Made by a program: the position numbers and the translations under genes. Below are positions 54,789-64,000 of a stretch of 64,000 nucleotides of DNA, piece by piece. Positions within the stretch are counted from its first letter, which is position 1; each line of letters starts with the position of its first letter. The stretch spans positions 1 through 64,000 of the forward strand of contig JAILZL010000003.1 in the NCBI GenBank assembly GCA_023512475.1. The letters run 5' to 3'. Source of the stretch: Syntrophobacterales bacterium. GTDB lineage: Bacteria; Desulfobacterota; Desulfobaccia; Desulfobaccales; 0-14-0-80-60-11. Below the pieces are notes generated by a model. It did not search any database and was not told the DNA's origin. It was given only the letters and a program-made list of their open reading frames with translations.

Positions 54789-57743
54789 CTACCGTCCCAG
54801 GCGCGGGAACAGTTGCTGGATACCGGTGCTACCGGAAGAGGGGGCGGGAGAGATCGGGGTGACGGTGGCCGCGGAGGGATCCAGGAGGCCGGCGATCTCC
54901 AGGCGCAGATTCTCCAGCTCCTGCATGGTCACCGGAAAGCTGCTGGAGCGCAGATCCCGGGTCAGGTAGGTTACTTTGCTCTGGATGGCCGTATAGCGGT
55001 TGGCCGGGATTTTTCCCTGCTGATAGGCCTCCTTCAGGAGGAGGAGGTACTGATAATCCTGCAGTCCCCGGCGCAGGGCCTCCAGCCTGAGGGTGGGCAC
55101 CGGCAGACCGTTACGGGGGTGGGGGTAGTAAAACGTGCCCCGGCGCCAGTAATCCGCACTCCCGGGAGGGGTGGTCCAGGGGTTGGCGGGCCAGTAATTC
55201 ACCCCCCACAGGAGGTACCCCTGAAAGGGATAGCTGTGCAGAATCCAGCCGATGAGCCGCTGATGCACCAGGGGATGATCGATGGCGTGCAGGCGGTTGG
55301 CATACAGCCACTGTTTCTGCCCCTTGGCGGCCTGGGCCAGAATCTGGCTCTCCTGGTATTGCCCCGCCGGGGTGGCCCAGATATTGATGACCTTGGGGAA
55401 TTCCGGGGCGGGATTCCAGCCGGCGCACAAGGTCTTGAGGCCGGGGGTGTATTCCCGGGCCAGGGCGTAGGCCTGATAAACGGCGGCGTATTTCTCGGGC
55501 TTGGGCTCGTCAATGAGATAGTTGAGGGCCCGCCCCAGCCAGCCGTAGCGCACCAGATACTGGTGATACAGGGGATAAAAGGTCCTGGCCTGGCTGGCAA
55601 AGGGGCCGGCGGGGTCCTGGGCGGTCTCCCAGTTCCGCACTTTGGGAATCATGAAATAGCGGAAGCCGGCGTTGTTCAGGGCAAAGCTCACCAGCTCGTG
55701 GTAATCCGGGAAGCTCTCCACCGGCCGCTGGGGGCTGACCTCGGCCACGGGCAGAGGGTAGGCTCCCCCCAGGGCGTTGATCTTGTATTCCCTCAGGCTG
55801 CGGTAGTAGGTCTTGATCAGCTCCAGATACTGGGCCGTGCCGCTGACCCCGAATTGGGAATAGAATTCCAGGGGGTAGTTCCAGAAGCCCCCGAAAATGG
55901 TAAGAGGGAGATCCTTGGGCAGGGCAAAGCCGAACACCCTCAGGTTCAGCACCTGGCGGTAAGTGCGGGTCTTGTCGGCCAGCACCACTTCGAAGGGATA
56001 CTGGCCCCGCTGGGCCTCGGGCGGGATTTTCAGCACCAGGACAAACTCCGGGGCACTGCCCGGGGAGGTGAGGCCGTGTTCCACCGGCAGCAGGGCCTCC
56101 GCCGGGATGGAGCTGACCTGGGCCGGCGCCCGCACCACCTGATAGAAGCGCCAGGTCAGATTGGGCAGGGTGAGCTTGCTGAGGCCCCGCACCGAGGCCT
56201 GGAAGGAGGCGGGGTCAAGGGGCCCCAGACGGAAATGGAGCACCAGAAACTCATTGGCGGCCCCGGCCACCGGCAGGGTGGGGGGCTGGGAGCCGGCCTT
56301 GAGCTCCACCACCGGGAACTGGCCCGAGGGCTCAGGCAGGGCGGCGCAGGTGACGGAACCGCCCCACAGCGCCGCGGTCAGGACGACCAGGCACAGGAGG
56401 GGCAGACTGCCGCGGACACGAAGGGGTTGAGGGAGCATGGAAGGCCTCCGTCGCCAGATTTGGGGGATATGAGGTCCCCTTGCCCCAGGCACCGGCTGCC
56501 GCCCGCCCCGGGTGAGGAATCCCTGCACGGCTACGGGAAACATGAGGAAATAAAACATGGTGCGATGGCGCATGGCGGCCCCGACATTGGCCTGCAGGAG
56601 GCTGCTGCTGCAGAAACCCACCACCAGATACACCCCCAAAAGCAGGGCGAAGTTCCGGCGGGTGCGGCTGAGCTCCCGAAAGCCCCGGAGGAAATACCCG
56701 CACACCGCCAGCAGCAGGCAGGAATCCAGCAGGCCCAGGGCCTGTTTGGCCGAGGCCACCTGCCAGGGCAGGGGCGAAAACATGAAATAGAAGGTGGACA
56801 GGGGCATGACCCACAACAGGTCGGCATAGGAAGAGTAACGCACCCCTTTCATATAGGCGGAGGCCGCCTCTTCGGAACTTTCCAGCCGGTCGTTGAGGTT
56901 TTCGATATCGGCGAACTGCACCGCCTGCACCGCCAGTTTGAACTGCGTCAGGCTGGGGGCCACAAGATACAGGAGGCCGCCGCCCGCCAGAAAGAGCAGC
57001 AGGAGAAACCCCACCTTCAGGGGCCGGGACAGGGGCCGGGGCGGAACCCGGCGGCGCCGCTCCAGGAAGAGAAACACTCCGCCCACCACCCCGCACAGGA
57101 GCAGAAGCGGGGGCCGCAACAGGGTCAGGTAGCCCATGGAGAACAGGGCCAGGAGCGCTTTTGCCCGGTTGCCGGGCCGATCCGGGTTAAGCTGCAGTTC
57201 CGCCAGCAGGCGGAAGAGCAGGGTGAGGAAAAAGATGATCATCATATCCCGGTTCAAGGTGCCGGCCAGGACCCAGCCGTACGGGTAGAGGGCGCCGAAG
57301 ATCACCGTGGCGTCTGCCACCCGGCGGGAGAACAGCAGCCGGCCCAGACGGTGCAGGTTGAGGAGGGAGCCCACCCCCAAAAGGACGTTGAGGAGCTGAC
57401 CCACCAGGGGGGAGCTCCCGAAGAGGGTGTAGAGGAGGGCCAGAGGCAGGGTGTAGGCCCAATAGGGCGCCAGGAGATCATCGGGCGGCGGCACCAGATG
57501 CCGGTGGATCGCCTGACTGATCCGGCTGGCCACGGCATGGTAGAGGCGGGCGTCGTATTGCCCCAGATCCAGGCCCAGTTTCCAGTTGAGGAGGATAAAG
57601 GTCAGGCAGCAGGAGAAAAAGACCAAAAACATGCGGGCCACCGGATCCCGGCGCCGGAGGAGCAGGGCGGTGAGTCCCGCCAGAAGAAGGCTGGCGGCCG
57701 CCGCCAATCTCAGAAAGGCATCCCAGGGGGAATCCATGCACAT
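54789..57743 (-). CDS. Membrane glycosyltransferase-like protein fused in frame to a DUF4091 domain
   Basis: This open frame has 984 residues. Residues 1-430 form a polytopic membrane protein resembling GT-C transferases, with an early loop DARLYH and about ten helices. Residues about 640-950 are DUF4091-like (LIDEPKPEKY, RLEALRRGLQDYQYLLLLKE), probably extracytoplasmic carbohydrate-active. At Met436 (nt 56438) there is GGAGG at ideal spacing, then a signal peptide-like segment (MLPQPLRVRGSLPLLCLVVL). This suggests two genes joined without a stop, or an internal start giving two products. A sequencing error removing a stop is also possible. Confidence 0.75.
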   Translation of the reverse strand: MCMDSPWDAFLRLAAAASLLLAGLTALLLRRRDPVARMFLVFFSCCLTFILLNWKLGLDLGQYDARLYHAVASRISQAIHRHLVPPPDDLLAPYWAYTLPLALLYTLFGSSPLVGQLLNVLLGVGSLLNLHRLGRLLFSRRVADATVIFGALYPYGWVLAGTLNRDMMIIFFLTLLFRLLAELQLNPDRPGNRAKALLALFSMGYLTLLRPPLLLLCGVVGGVFLFLERRRRVPPRPLSRPLKVGFLLLLFLAGGGLLYLVAPSLTQFKLAVQAVQFADIENLNDRLESSEEAASAYMKGVRYSSYADLLWVMPLSTFYFMFSPLPWQVASAKQALGLLDSCLLLAVCGYFLRGFRELSRTRRNFALLLGVYLVVGFCSSSLLQANVGAAMRHRTMFYFLMFPVAVQGFLTRGGRQPVPGARGPHIPQIWRRRPSMLPQPLRVRGSLPLLCLVVLTAALWGGSVTCAALPEPSGQFPVVELKAGSQPPTLPVAGAANEFLVLHFRLGPLDPASFQASVRGLSKLTLPNLTWRFYQVVRAPAQVSSIPAEALLPVEHGLTSPGSAPEFVLVLKIPPEAQRGQYPFEVVLADKTRTYRQVLNLRVFGFALPKDLPLTIFGGFWNYPLEFYSQFGVSGTAQYLELIKTYYRSLREYKINALGGAYPLPVAEVSPQRPVESFPDYHELVSFALNNAGFRYFMIPKVRNWETAQDPAGPFASQARTFYPLYHQYLVRYGWLGRALNYLIDEPKPEKYAAVYQAYALAREYTPGLKTLCAGWNPAPEFPKVINIWATPAGQYQESQILAQAAKGQKQWLYANRLHAIDHPLVHQRLIGWILHSYPFQGYLLWGVNYWPANPWTTPPGSADYWRRGTFYYPHPRNGLPVPTLRLEALRRGLQDYQYLLLLKEAYQQGKIPANRYTAIQSKVTYLTRDLRSSSFPVTMQELENLRLEIAGLLDPSAATVTPISPAPSSGSTGIQQLFPRLGR

Positions 57744-57748
57744 CCCTC

Positions 57749-58930
57749 TCAGGCCACCGGGTTCAGGCCGGCCGGGCCGACCGGGGCGGCCTCGGTGTAC
57801 AGCCAGGTGAGCCGGGCCACGATGGTATTCAGGGCGAAGTGCCGGGCGATGCGGCTCCGGGCGGCCTCGCCCAGAAGGCGGCGTTGAGGCGCTTCCAGAG
57901 TCAGGAGCCGGGTCACCGCCCGGGCCAGGGCTTCCGGGTTCCGGGGGGGCACCGTCAGGCCGGTGTCCCCCACCAGCCGGGGGGAGTCCCCCACCCGGGT
58001 GACCACGCAGGGGACGCCCGCGGCCATGGCCTCCCCCACCGCGTTGGCGCAGCCCTCTCCGAAGGCGGAGGACAGCACAAAGACATCCAGGGCCGCGGCC
58101 AGGCGGGGAATGTCCCGGCGTTCGCCCAGCAGAAAGAGGCGTCCGGGCGGCAGGGCGCTCTCCCGGACCAGGGCCTCCACCTGCGGCTGCTCCGGGGTGA
58201 GGCCGGTGCCGGCCAGCAGGAAGGAGACCTGCGGCACCGCCGCGGCCACCCGCGCCGCCGCGGCCAGGAAGGTGGCGTGATCTTTCTGGGGGTCCAAGCG
58301 GGCAAACATCCCCACCAGGAGATGATCCGGGGCCAGGCCCAGGTCCCGGCGCACCTCCCGGTAGGCCCCGGGGTCAGGCCGGAAGCGCTCCAGATCAAAG
58401 CCGTTGGGCACCACCAGCATGCGCTCGGGGTCGTATCCCAGGCGGCGATGATAGTCGGCGCCGGCCCAGGAGTTCACCAGAATGAGGTCCACCCGGCGGG
58501 ACAACCGGGCCGACAGCCGCACGGTCCAGGCGGTGGTGCGCCGGTAGCGCCCGAATTCCATCACGGACTGGCGCAGATTCCAGAAGATCCGGGGGACGCC
58601 CGCCAGTCTGCCGGCCAGGAGGCCCAGAAGATCGGCATGATACAGATAGGTCTGGAGCACCTGGGGCCGCAGGCGCCTCAAGAGGGCCACCAGCCGGGCC
58701 AGGCCTGCGGGGTGAGGCCGGCCCTTGGCCATCCCCAGGTGATGCACCGGCAGGCCGGCCTCCTGCAGGAGGCCCCCCACCGGCCCCGGGGGGACCAGGG
58801 AGACGACGGTGCTCCGGATCAGCCGGGGGTCAAAACGGGTGACGGTTTTGTACAGGTGCATCTGGGCCCCGCCCACCGCCAGACTGGTGATGAGATGGAC
58901 CACAGAGACGGGTTCCGGTTCACAGGGCAC
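57749..58930 (-). CDS. GT4-type glycosyltransferase
   Basis: The 393-aa GT-B enzyme has ITSLAVGGAQMHLYK at the N-terminus, VPNGFDLERFRPD, GMFARLDPQKDHATFL, and the donor site FGEGCANAVGEAMAAGVPCVVT. It is the first gene of the glycan cluster and ends 5 nt before the fused membrane/DUF4091 gene. Sugar specificity is not predictable. A possible promoter lies in the AT-rich stretch near 58990-59010. Confidence 0.92.
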   Translation of the reverse strand: MPCEPEPVSVVHLITSLAVGGAQMHLYKTVTRFDPRLIRSTVVSLVPPGPVGGLLQEAGLPVHHLGMAKGRPHPAGLARLVALLRRLRPQVLQTYLYHADLLGLLAGRLAGVPRIFWNLRQSVMEFGRYRRTTAWTVRLSARLSRRVDLILVNSWAGADYHRRLGYDPERMLVVPNGFDLERFRPDPGAYREVRRDLGLAPDHLLVGMFARLDPQKDHATFLAAAARVAAAVPQVSFLLAGTGLTPEQPQVEALVRESALPPGRLFLLGERRDIPRLAAALDVFVLSSAFGEGCANAVGEAMAAGVPCVVTRVGDSPRLVGDTGLTVPPRNPEALARAVTRLLTLEAPQRRLLGEAARSRIARHFALNTIVARLTWLYTEAAPVGPAGLNPVA

Positions 58931-59166
58931 GGGCGACCTCCCTCCCAGGGACTCACCTCCGTTGCTTCACTTGTCGAACCGGCTTGGACGGAACTTTAAT
59001 AAAATTGTGGCGGGCAGGAGGTAACCTGATGGAAATCCGAAAGAAACGGGGGAGGAAAGACAAGGGGAGGGGGTCCGGGGAAGGCGAAGGTTTTCGGCCC
59101 CCTGGGGGGAGGGAAGGCCGGATAAGGCGGAAAACGGCCGGCCGGGACGCCCCGGCTGAAGGGGGG

Positions 59167-59195
59167 CCGGGCCGGGGAGGGGGAGCCCGGCCCGG
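59167..59195. terminator. Perfect 10-bp GC hairpin after ftsZ
   Basis: CCGGGCCGGG pairs with CCCGGCCCGG over a 9-nt loop, 11 nt past the ftsZ stop. There is no U-run on the minus strand, so it may stabilise the 3' end or act with Rho. Confidence 0.55.
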
Positions 59196-59206
59196 ACCTG
59201 GGAAGT

Positions 59207-60415
59207 TCAGTCCACCTTGCGCAGAAAGGCGGGGGTGTCCAGTTCGCTCTCTTCGTACTGCAGGTCCGGATGGACGATGTATTTCTTGCCCGGCATGGAA
59301 CTTAAGGCCGCGGCGCGCTTTTCCGGGCCGGGCTCGGCCCCGGGACGGGGCAGGTCCTTGCCCCGGCGGATGAAGGTGGGAATTTCCAGCTCATCCACCG
59401 CCTCCACGGGTTCGGGGGCCGGGGGCCGCCAGAGGTCCTCCTGGCTCACCTCGGCGCGGCTGCCGATGCCGGTGGCGATGACCGTCACCTTAAGGTCTTC
59501 CTGGAGGCTCTCGTCATAGACCAGGCCCCATTTGATGAGGGCGTCCTCGTGGGCCTCGTTCTGGATGATCATGCACACCTCCCGGAGCTCCTCCATGGTG
59601 AAGGTCTCCGGGCTGCTGGTGATGTTGATGAGGATGCCCCGGGCGCCCCGGATGGAGATGTCCTCCAGAAGCGGGTGGGAGATGGCCTTGTTGGCCGCCT
59701 CCATGGCCCGGGCGCTGCCGGAGGCCGTCCCGGTGCCCATGAGGGCCATGCCCCCCTCCTTCATGATGGTGCGCACATCGGCGAAGTCCACCTTCACAAA
59801 GCCGGGCACCAGGATGAGATCGGAAATGCCCCGCACCGCGGCGCCCAGGACTTCGTTGGCCAAGGCAAAGATGTCGGCGGTGCGGGAATTTTTGGAGCCC
59901 AGGGCGAAGAGGCGGTCGTTGGGGATGGTGATGATGGTGTCCGCCACCCGACGCAGCTCGTCAATGCCCTTGTCCGCCAGACGGGCCTTCATCTTGCCCT
60001 CGAACTCGAAGGGCTTGCTCACCACCGCCACGGTGAGGGCGCCCACCTCCCGGCTGATCTCTGCCACCACCGGGGCGCCGCCGGTGCCGGTGCCGCCGCC
60101 CATGCCGGCGGCGATGAACACCATGTCCGCGCCGGCCAGCACCTGCTTGATGCGCTCCCCCTCCTCCCGGGTGGCCTCCCGGCCCACCTCGGGATTGCCT
60201 CCGGCCCCCAGGCCCCGGGTGACATTGGGGCCCAGCTGGATCTTGACCGGGGCCAGGCTGCGCTCCAGGGACATGGCATCGGTGTTGGCGGCGATGAAAT
60301 CCACTCCCACCATGTTGGCCTTGATCATGTCGTTGATGGCGTTGCCGCCGGCTCCGCCGATGCCGATGACCTTGATCTTGGCGGAGAGTTCGCTGGGCAC
60401 CAGCTGAATCTTCAT
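59207..60415 (-). CDS. ftsZ: Cell division protein FtsZ
   Basis: FtsZ is the tubulin-like GTPase of the division ring. The 402-aa protein has the GTP-binding signature GGGTGTGGAPV, the T7 loop region (FVKVDFADVRTIM) and the conserved C-terminal peptide LDTPAFLRK that binds FtsA and ZipA-type anchors. It is 88 nt after ftsA. Confidence 0.97.
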   Translation of the reverse strand: MKIQLVPSELSAKIKVIGIGGAGGNAINDMIKANMVGVDFIAANTDAMSLERSLAPVKIQLGPNVTRGLGAGGNPEVGREATREEGERIKQVLAGADMVFIAAGMGGGTGTGGAPVVAEISREVGALTVAVVSKPFEFEGKMKARLADKGIDELRRVADTIITIPNDRLFALGSKNSRTADIFALANEVLGAAVRGISDLILVPGFVKVDFADVRTIMKEGGMALMGTGTASGSARAMEAANKAISHPLLEDISIRGARGILINITSSPETFTMEELREVCMIIQNEAHEDALIKWGLVYDESLQEDLKVTVIATGIGSRAEVSQEDLWRPPAPEPVEAVDELEIPTFIRRGKDLPRPGAEPGPEKRAAALSSMPGKKYIVHPDLQYEESELDTPAFLRKVD

Positions 60416-60503
60416 GTTCCTCTTCCCCCCTCGGGAAAGCCCCGGCGCCGGAGGCCGGGCGCGTCCGGCGGAGAGACCCGCCGGCTCCCCCGCTGATCTG
60501 TTC

Positions 60504-61742
60504 TTACACCACTTCCTGGAACCATTTCTTCACCCGGCCCCAGAGGTTGCCCCGGGACCCGGCCCGCCGCCCCCGCAGACGGCTGCTGGCGGCGCTGCCC
60601 TGCTGCAGCCGGTGACCGTAGAGCACCAGCCCCACCCCGGTGGCATAGGCCGGATCCCGCATGACGTCGGTGAGGCCGCCCGTCACCAGGGGATAGCCCA
60701 CCCGGGCCGGGAGATTCAAAGTATCCTCCACCAGTTGCTCCAGCCCGGGAATCAAAGACGAACCGCCGCAGATGACCGCGCCGGCCAGCACCGGGTGCGC
60801 CGGTCCGGCCCGGTGAATCTCCTTGGCAATGAGGCCCAGGAGCTCTGACAGCCTCAGGTGAATGATCTCCGCCAGCTCCCGGCGGGCGATGCTCCGGGGC
60901 CGGCGCCCCCCCAGGCCGGGGATCTCGATGGTCTCCTCCTGCGCCCCCAGGGCGTTGAGGCAGCAGCCGTATTCCCGTTTCAGGGCCTCGGCGTGGTTGA
61001 GAGAGGTCTGCAGGCCCACGGCGATGTCGTTGGTGATGTTGTTGCCCGCCACCGGGATGACGGCGCTGTAGCGCAGGGAGTTGCCGGCGAAGATGGCCAG
61101 GTCCGTGGTGCCGCCGCCGAAATCCAGCAGGGCCACCCCCAGGGCCTTCTCCTCCTCGGTGAGGACCGCCTCGCCGCACACCAGCCCCTGCAGGGCGATG
61201 CCGCTCACCTCCAAGCCCGCCTTGTTGGTGCATTTGACGATGTTGTTCAGGGCGTTCAACGCCGCGGTGACGATGTGCACCCGGCACTCCAGCCGGACGC
61301 CGTGGATGCCCACCGGATCCTTGATGCCGTCCTGGCCGTCGATGAGGAATTCCTGCACCAGGGTGTGGATCACCGCCCGGTCGGAGGGCACCGAGACCAT
61401 GAGCTTGGCGGATTCCACCACCCGTTCCACCTCCAGGGGGGTGACCTCCCGGTCTTTGATGACGATGACCCCGTGGCTGTTGTGCCCCTGGATGTGGGCG
61501 CCCGCCACCCCGGTATAGACGGAGCGGATTTCGCAGCCGGCCATGGTTTCGGCTTCCTCCACCGCCTTGCGGATGGCCCGGACGGTGGTGTCGATGTTGA
61601 CCACCACCCCTTTTCGCAGCCCGCCGGCCGTGGGCGCGGTGCCGATGCCCACGATGTCCAGCTGCTGGTCCCGCACCTCCCCCACCACCGCGCAGACCTT
61701 GGTGGTGCCGATGTCCAGTCCGACGATGAGTTCCTGTGTCAC
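60504..61742 (-). CDS. ftsA: Cell division protein FtsA
   Basis: This is an actin-like ATPase that tethers FtsZ to the membrane. The 412-aa protein has the N-terminal VGLDIGTTKVCAVVGE phosphate-1 motif, LLDFGGGTTDLAIF and GGSSLIPG. It ends in an amphipathic helix (GRVKKWFQEVV). The GTG start overlaps the ftsQ stop (GTGA). Confidence 0.97.
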   Translation of the reverse strand: MTQELIVGLDIGTTKVCAVVGEVRDQQLDIVGIGTAPTAGGLRKGVVVNIDTTVRAIRKAVEEAETMAGCEIRSVYTGVAGAHIQGHNSHGVIVIKDREVTPLEVERVVESAKLMVSVPSDRAVIHTLVQEFLIDGQDGIKDPVGIHGVRLECRVHIVTAALNALNNIVKCTNKAGLEVSGIALQGLVCGEAVLTEEEKALGVALLDFGGGTTDLAIFAGNSLRYSAVIPVAGNNITNDIAVGLQTSLNHAEALKREYGCCLNALGAQEETIEIPGLGGRRPRSIARRELAEIIHLRLSELLGLIAKEIHRAGPAHPVLAGAVICGGSSLIPGLEQLVEDTLNLPARVGYPLVTGGLTDVMRDPAYATGVGLVLYGHRLQQGSAASSRLRGRRAGSRGNLWGRVKKWFQEVV

Positions 61743-62641
61743 CTCTCCATTCCTACCTGGGATTCGTCCCCGCCCTTGAGAGTGAGGAGCACCCGCATGG
61801 GATAGTCCAGGTTGATGAGACTGACCTGGCTGACGTAGCCCCGATGGACCAGCACCGGCCAGACCCGGGCGAATTTCTCCACCTTGGCGCTGAAATCCCC
61901 CAGACCCAGGTGCACCCCGCTTTTGAGGCCGTTGACATAGACGGTGAAGCCCTTGACCGGGTCGACGTGAATCTCCGAAACCTGGCTGAGCTGCAGGGGA
62001 GGCGGGGCCTCCCGGAGAGCGTCCATGACCTCCAGGATCCGGGCAAAGATGACGGGCCCTCCTTGGCCCGGGGTGAAATCCTCCCTCTGCAAGCCGGTGA
62101 TCACGGGAAAGTCCAGAGGGTCGCCAGGGGAGAGGGGCTTGAACAGATGGCCCTGACGGTCGGCGTAGTAGAGCTCCCCCAATTGCACCAGGGCCACCGG
62201 CTCCCGCTCGGTGATGCGGACCGTCAGCCCCGAAGGCCAGCGGCGGCTGACTTCGGCCCGGGCGATCCAGGGATGCGCCGCCAGCACCTGCTCCGCCCGT
62301 TGGGGGCGGAAGACCAGAAGGTTGGTCTCCGGCCCCACCTGCAGCAGGTCCCGGATGAGCTCCGGGCTGAGGCGCCGGGTGCCGCTGATGTCAATGTTAT
62401 TGACATCTTTAATACAAAAATAGGAACTGGTCAAGAGATGATAATAGAGTAGCACGAGCCCCACGCTCAGACCGGCCAGACTCAGGAGCCCCACCTTCAG
62501 CAGCAAAAGCCGCAGCCAGAAGCGGCCCCGGCTCTCCGGCGGGCGGCGGCGGAAGGTGTTCTTGCGCCGCCGGCTCCAAAGCCGGCTCAGGAGGCCCCGG
62601 CGCCGGGGCGGCGGGCTCAGCCCATATGGACTCCAGGACAT
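61739..62641 (-). CDS. ftsQ: Cell division protein FtsQ
   Basis: FtsQ is a bitopic scaffold of the divisome. ATG 62641 is preceded by GGGAGCGG. A basic N-terminus (about 1-50) is followed by one transmembrane helix (about 52-72) and the periplasmic POTRA domain (DISGTRRLSPELIRDLLQ) and beta domain. It overlaps the murC 3' end by 25 nt. There is no murB between murC and ftsQ. Confidence 0.93.
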   Translation of the reverse strand: MSWSPYGLSPPPRRRGLLSRLWSRRRKNTFRRRPPESRGRFWLRLLLLKVGLLSLAGLSVGLVLLYYHLLTSSYFCIKDVNNIDISGTRRLSPELIRDLLQVGPETNLLVFRPQRAEQVLAAHPWIARAEVSRRWPSGLTVRITEREPVALVQLGELYYADRQGHLFKPLSPGDPLDFPVITGLQREDFTPGQGGPVIFARILEVMDALREAPPPLQLSQVSEIHVDPVKGFTVYVNGLKSGVHLGLGDFSAKVEKFARVWPVLVHRGYVSQVSLINLDYPMRVLLTLKGGDESQVGMER

Positions 62642-64000
62642 GGTTCCGCTCCCTTGGCGGGGGCAGGGGAGGAACGCCTCCTGCCCCCCGACAGGCGCCG
62701 GAGAACCTCCTCCCCCAGGCGCCAGATGTCCCCGGCCCCCAGGGTGAGGAGGACATCTCCGGGCCGCAGGCACTCCAGGAGGGCTTCGGCCAGGGTGGGC
62801 TGGTCCGGGGCAAAGTAAGCCGCCGGATGCCCGTGGGCCCGGACGCCCTCCCAGATCAGCCGGCCGGAGACCCCGGGCCGGGGCGGCTCGCTGGCGGCGT
62901 AGATCTCGGTGATGAATACCAGGTGGGCGGCCTCAAAGACCGGAAAGAAATCCGGCAGGAGCGCCTCCGTGCGGCTGTAGCGGTGCGGCTGGAAGGCGGT
63001 GAGCAGGCGCCGGCCGGGAAAGGCCTGGGCCAAGGCCCGGAGGGTGGCGGCGATCTCCGTGGGGTGATGGCCGTAGTCGTCTATGACCGTGATCCCCCGC
63101 ACTTCCCCTTTCACCTCCAGGCGGCGCTTCAGGCCCCCCAGGTCCGCAAGCCCCCGGGCCACCGCGCCGAAGGGCAGCCCCAGCTCCAGGGCCACGCCCG
63201 CCGCGGCCAGGGCATTGAGGACGTAGTGGGGGCCGGCCAAGGGCAGGCGCACCTCACCCAGCAGGCGCCCCCGCTGCCAGAGACGGAAACGCTGGCTCAG
63301 GCCCCGGGTCGCCAGGCGGTCGGCCCAGAGGTCCGCCCCGGGGGTGAGGCCATAGGTGAGGCGCCGGTGACGGAAGTCCCGGAGGAGTTCCTGGAGGTGC
63401 GGATCCCCCTCCCAGGCCACCACCAGGGCCCCTGCCGGCAGGTTGGCCAGATAGCCGGCGAAGACCTCTTTTACATGTTCCAGATCCCGGTAGAAGTCCA
63501 GGTGCTCCCGGTCCAGGTTGGTGATGATGCTGATGTCGGGGGTGAGATGGGTGAAGGACCCGTCGCTTTCGTCGGCTTCGGCCACAAACCACTGCCCCGC
63601 ACCCAAAACGGCGTTGCTCCCCAGGCTGTCCCACACCGCGCCCACCAGCACCGTGGGATCCAGGCCCCCGGCCCGGAGCACCGCGGCGGTCATAGCGGTG
63701 GTGGAGGTCTTGCCGTGGGCCCCGGTGACGGCGATCTGACGGTAGGGGTCCATGAGCCGGGCCTGCATCTCGCCCCGGCGCAGCACCGTAAGACCCCGGG
63801 CCCGGGCCGCGGCCAGCTCGGGGTTGTCCTCCTTCACGGCGCTGGTGTGCACCACCACCTTGGCGTCGCCCACCTGCTCCGGGGCGTGGCCCTGGTAGAT
63901 GCGCACGCCCAGGGCCTCCAGGCGCCGGGTGATGTCGTTGTGGGCCACATCGGAGCCGGTGACCGGGTGTCCCCGGCGCACCAGGAGCTCGGCCAGCCCG
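62617..64000 (-). CDS. murC: UDP-N-acetylmuramate-L-alanine ligase, 5' end off window
   Basis: MurC adds L-Ala to UDP-MurNAc in peptidoglycan synthesis. About 460 residues are visible; the frame continues past the right edge and the first about 20 residues are missing. The ATP-binding GAHGKTSTT, EADESDGSF, NLDREHLDFY and DDYGHHPTEI motifs are intact. It is upstream of ftsQ-ftsA-ftsZ in the same operon. Confidence 0.96.
   Translation of the reverse strand, partial: GLAELLVRRGHPVTGSDVAHNDITRRLEALGVRIYQGHAPEQVGDAKVVVHTSAVKEDNPELAAARARGLTVLRRGEMQARLMDPYRQIAVTGAHGKTSTTAMTAAVLRAGGLDPTVLVGAVWDSLGSNAVLGAGQWFVAEADESDGSFTHLTPDISIITNLDREHLDFYRDLEHVKEVFAGYLANLPAGALVVAWEGDPHLQELLRDFRHRRLTYGLTPGADLWADRLATRGLSQRFRLWQRGRLLGEVRLPLAGPHYVLNALAAAGVALELGLPFGAVARGLADLGGLKRRLEVKGEVRGITVIDDYGHHPTEIAATLRALAQAFPGRRLLTAFQPHRYSRTEALLPDFFPVFEAAHLVFITEIYAASEPPRPGVSGRLIWEGVRAHGHPAAYFAPDQPTLAEALLECLRPGDVLLTLGAGDIWRLGEEVLRRLSGGRRRSSPAPAKGAEPCPGVHMG

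Noticed and set aside
54579-57887. 1102-codon plus-strand open frame
   Set aside because: It is antisense to the membrane/DUF4091 gene, rich in Gly/Pro/Gln/His/Arg with no family motif; GC-rich codon structure keeps the opposite strand open.

Overview
The window is high-GC, gene-dense DNA from a Gram-negative, probably anaerobic, flagellated bacterium. An hdrCBA-type iron-sulfur cluster, a GlcF-like iron-sulfur protein, paired sigma-54 activators, a phoH/HD-hydrolase/ybeY block and a thrS-infC-rpmI-rplT-pheS operon together suggest Desulfobacterota. That is inference; no database was searched.

Layout: (1) 1-about 1,150 looks like a foreign or mis-joined end. It holds an actinobacterial-style siderophore-interacting protein and the 3' third of a pstB. 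(2) 884-4914 is a phosphate-uptake operon (pstS-pstC-pstA-pstB-pstB') with two non-equivalent ATPases. (3) 5115-9861 has an exported truncated haemoglobin, a sensor kinase, a lipoprotein/cytochrome c pair and a GAF-GGDEF protein. (4) 9942-14714 is hdrC-hdrB-hdrA with a double-module HdrA. (5) 14875-21589 runs yjbQ-phoH-HD hydrolase-ybeY-pdxJ-unknown-PHP. (6) 22269-35761 is a partial flagellar cluster (flgBC, fliEFGHIJ, motE-like) with two sigma-54 activators, two unknown exported proteins and unusually long G-rich spacers. (7) 36026-39731 has a basic-tailed membrane protein, murJ, nth and a DUF3568 lipoprotein. (8) 40057-44477 is thrS-infC-rpmI-rplT-pheS, with an attenuator-like hairpin before thrS and an ATC start for infC. 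(9) 44566-52019 has a GH8 hydrolase, a GlcF-like protein, tmRNA, a peroxiredoxin, a beta-hydroxyacid dehydrogenase, mobB, an Rrf2 regulator and thiME. (10) 52170-58930 is a surface-polysaccharide cluster. (11) 59207-64000 is murC-ftsQ-ftsA-ftsZ, cut by the right edge.

Most genes are on the minus strand, and adjacent genes often share 4-nt start/stop overlaps, which indicates translationally coupled operons. Core functions are phosphate import, flagellar export and motor assembly, peptidoglycan and division, translation, and redox chemistry. No complete new defence or mobile system is visible. The most unusual points are the asymmetric PstB pair with its chimeric 3' end, the membrane-protein/DUF4091 in-frame fusion with an internal start, the thrS and infC control signals, and the expanded spacers of the flagellar operon.
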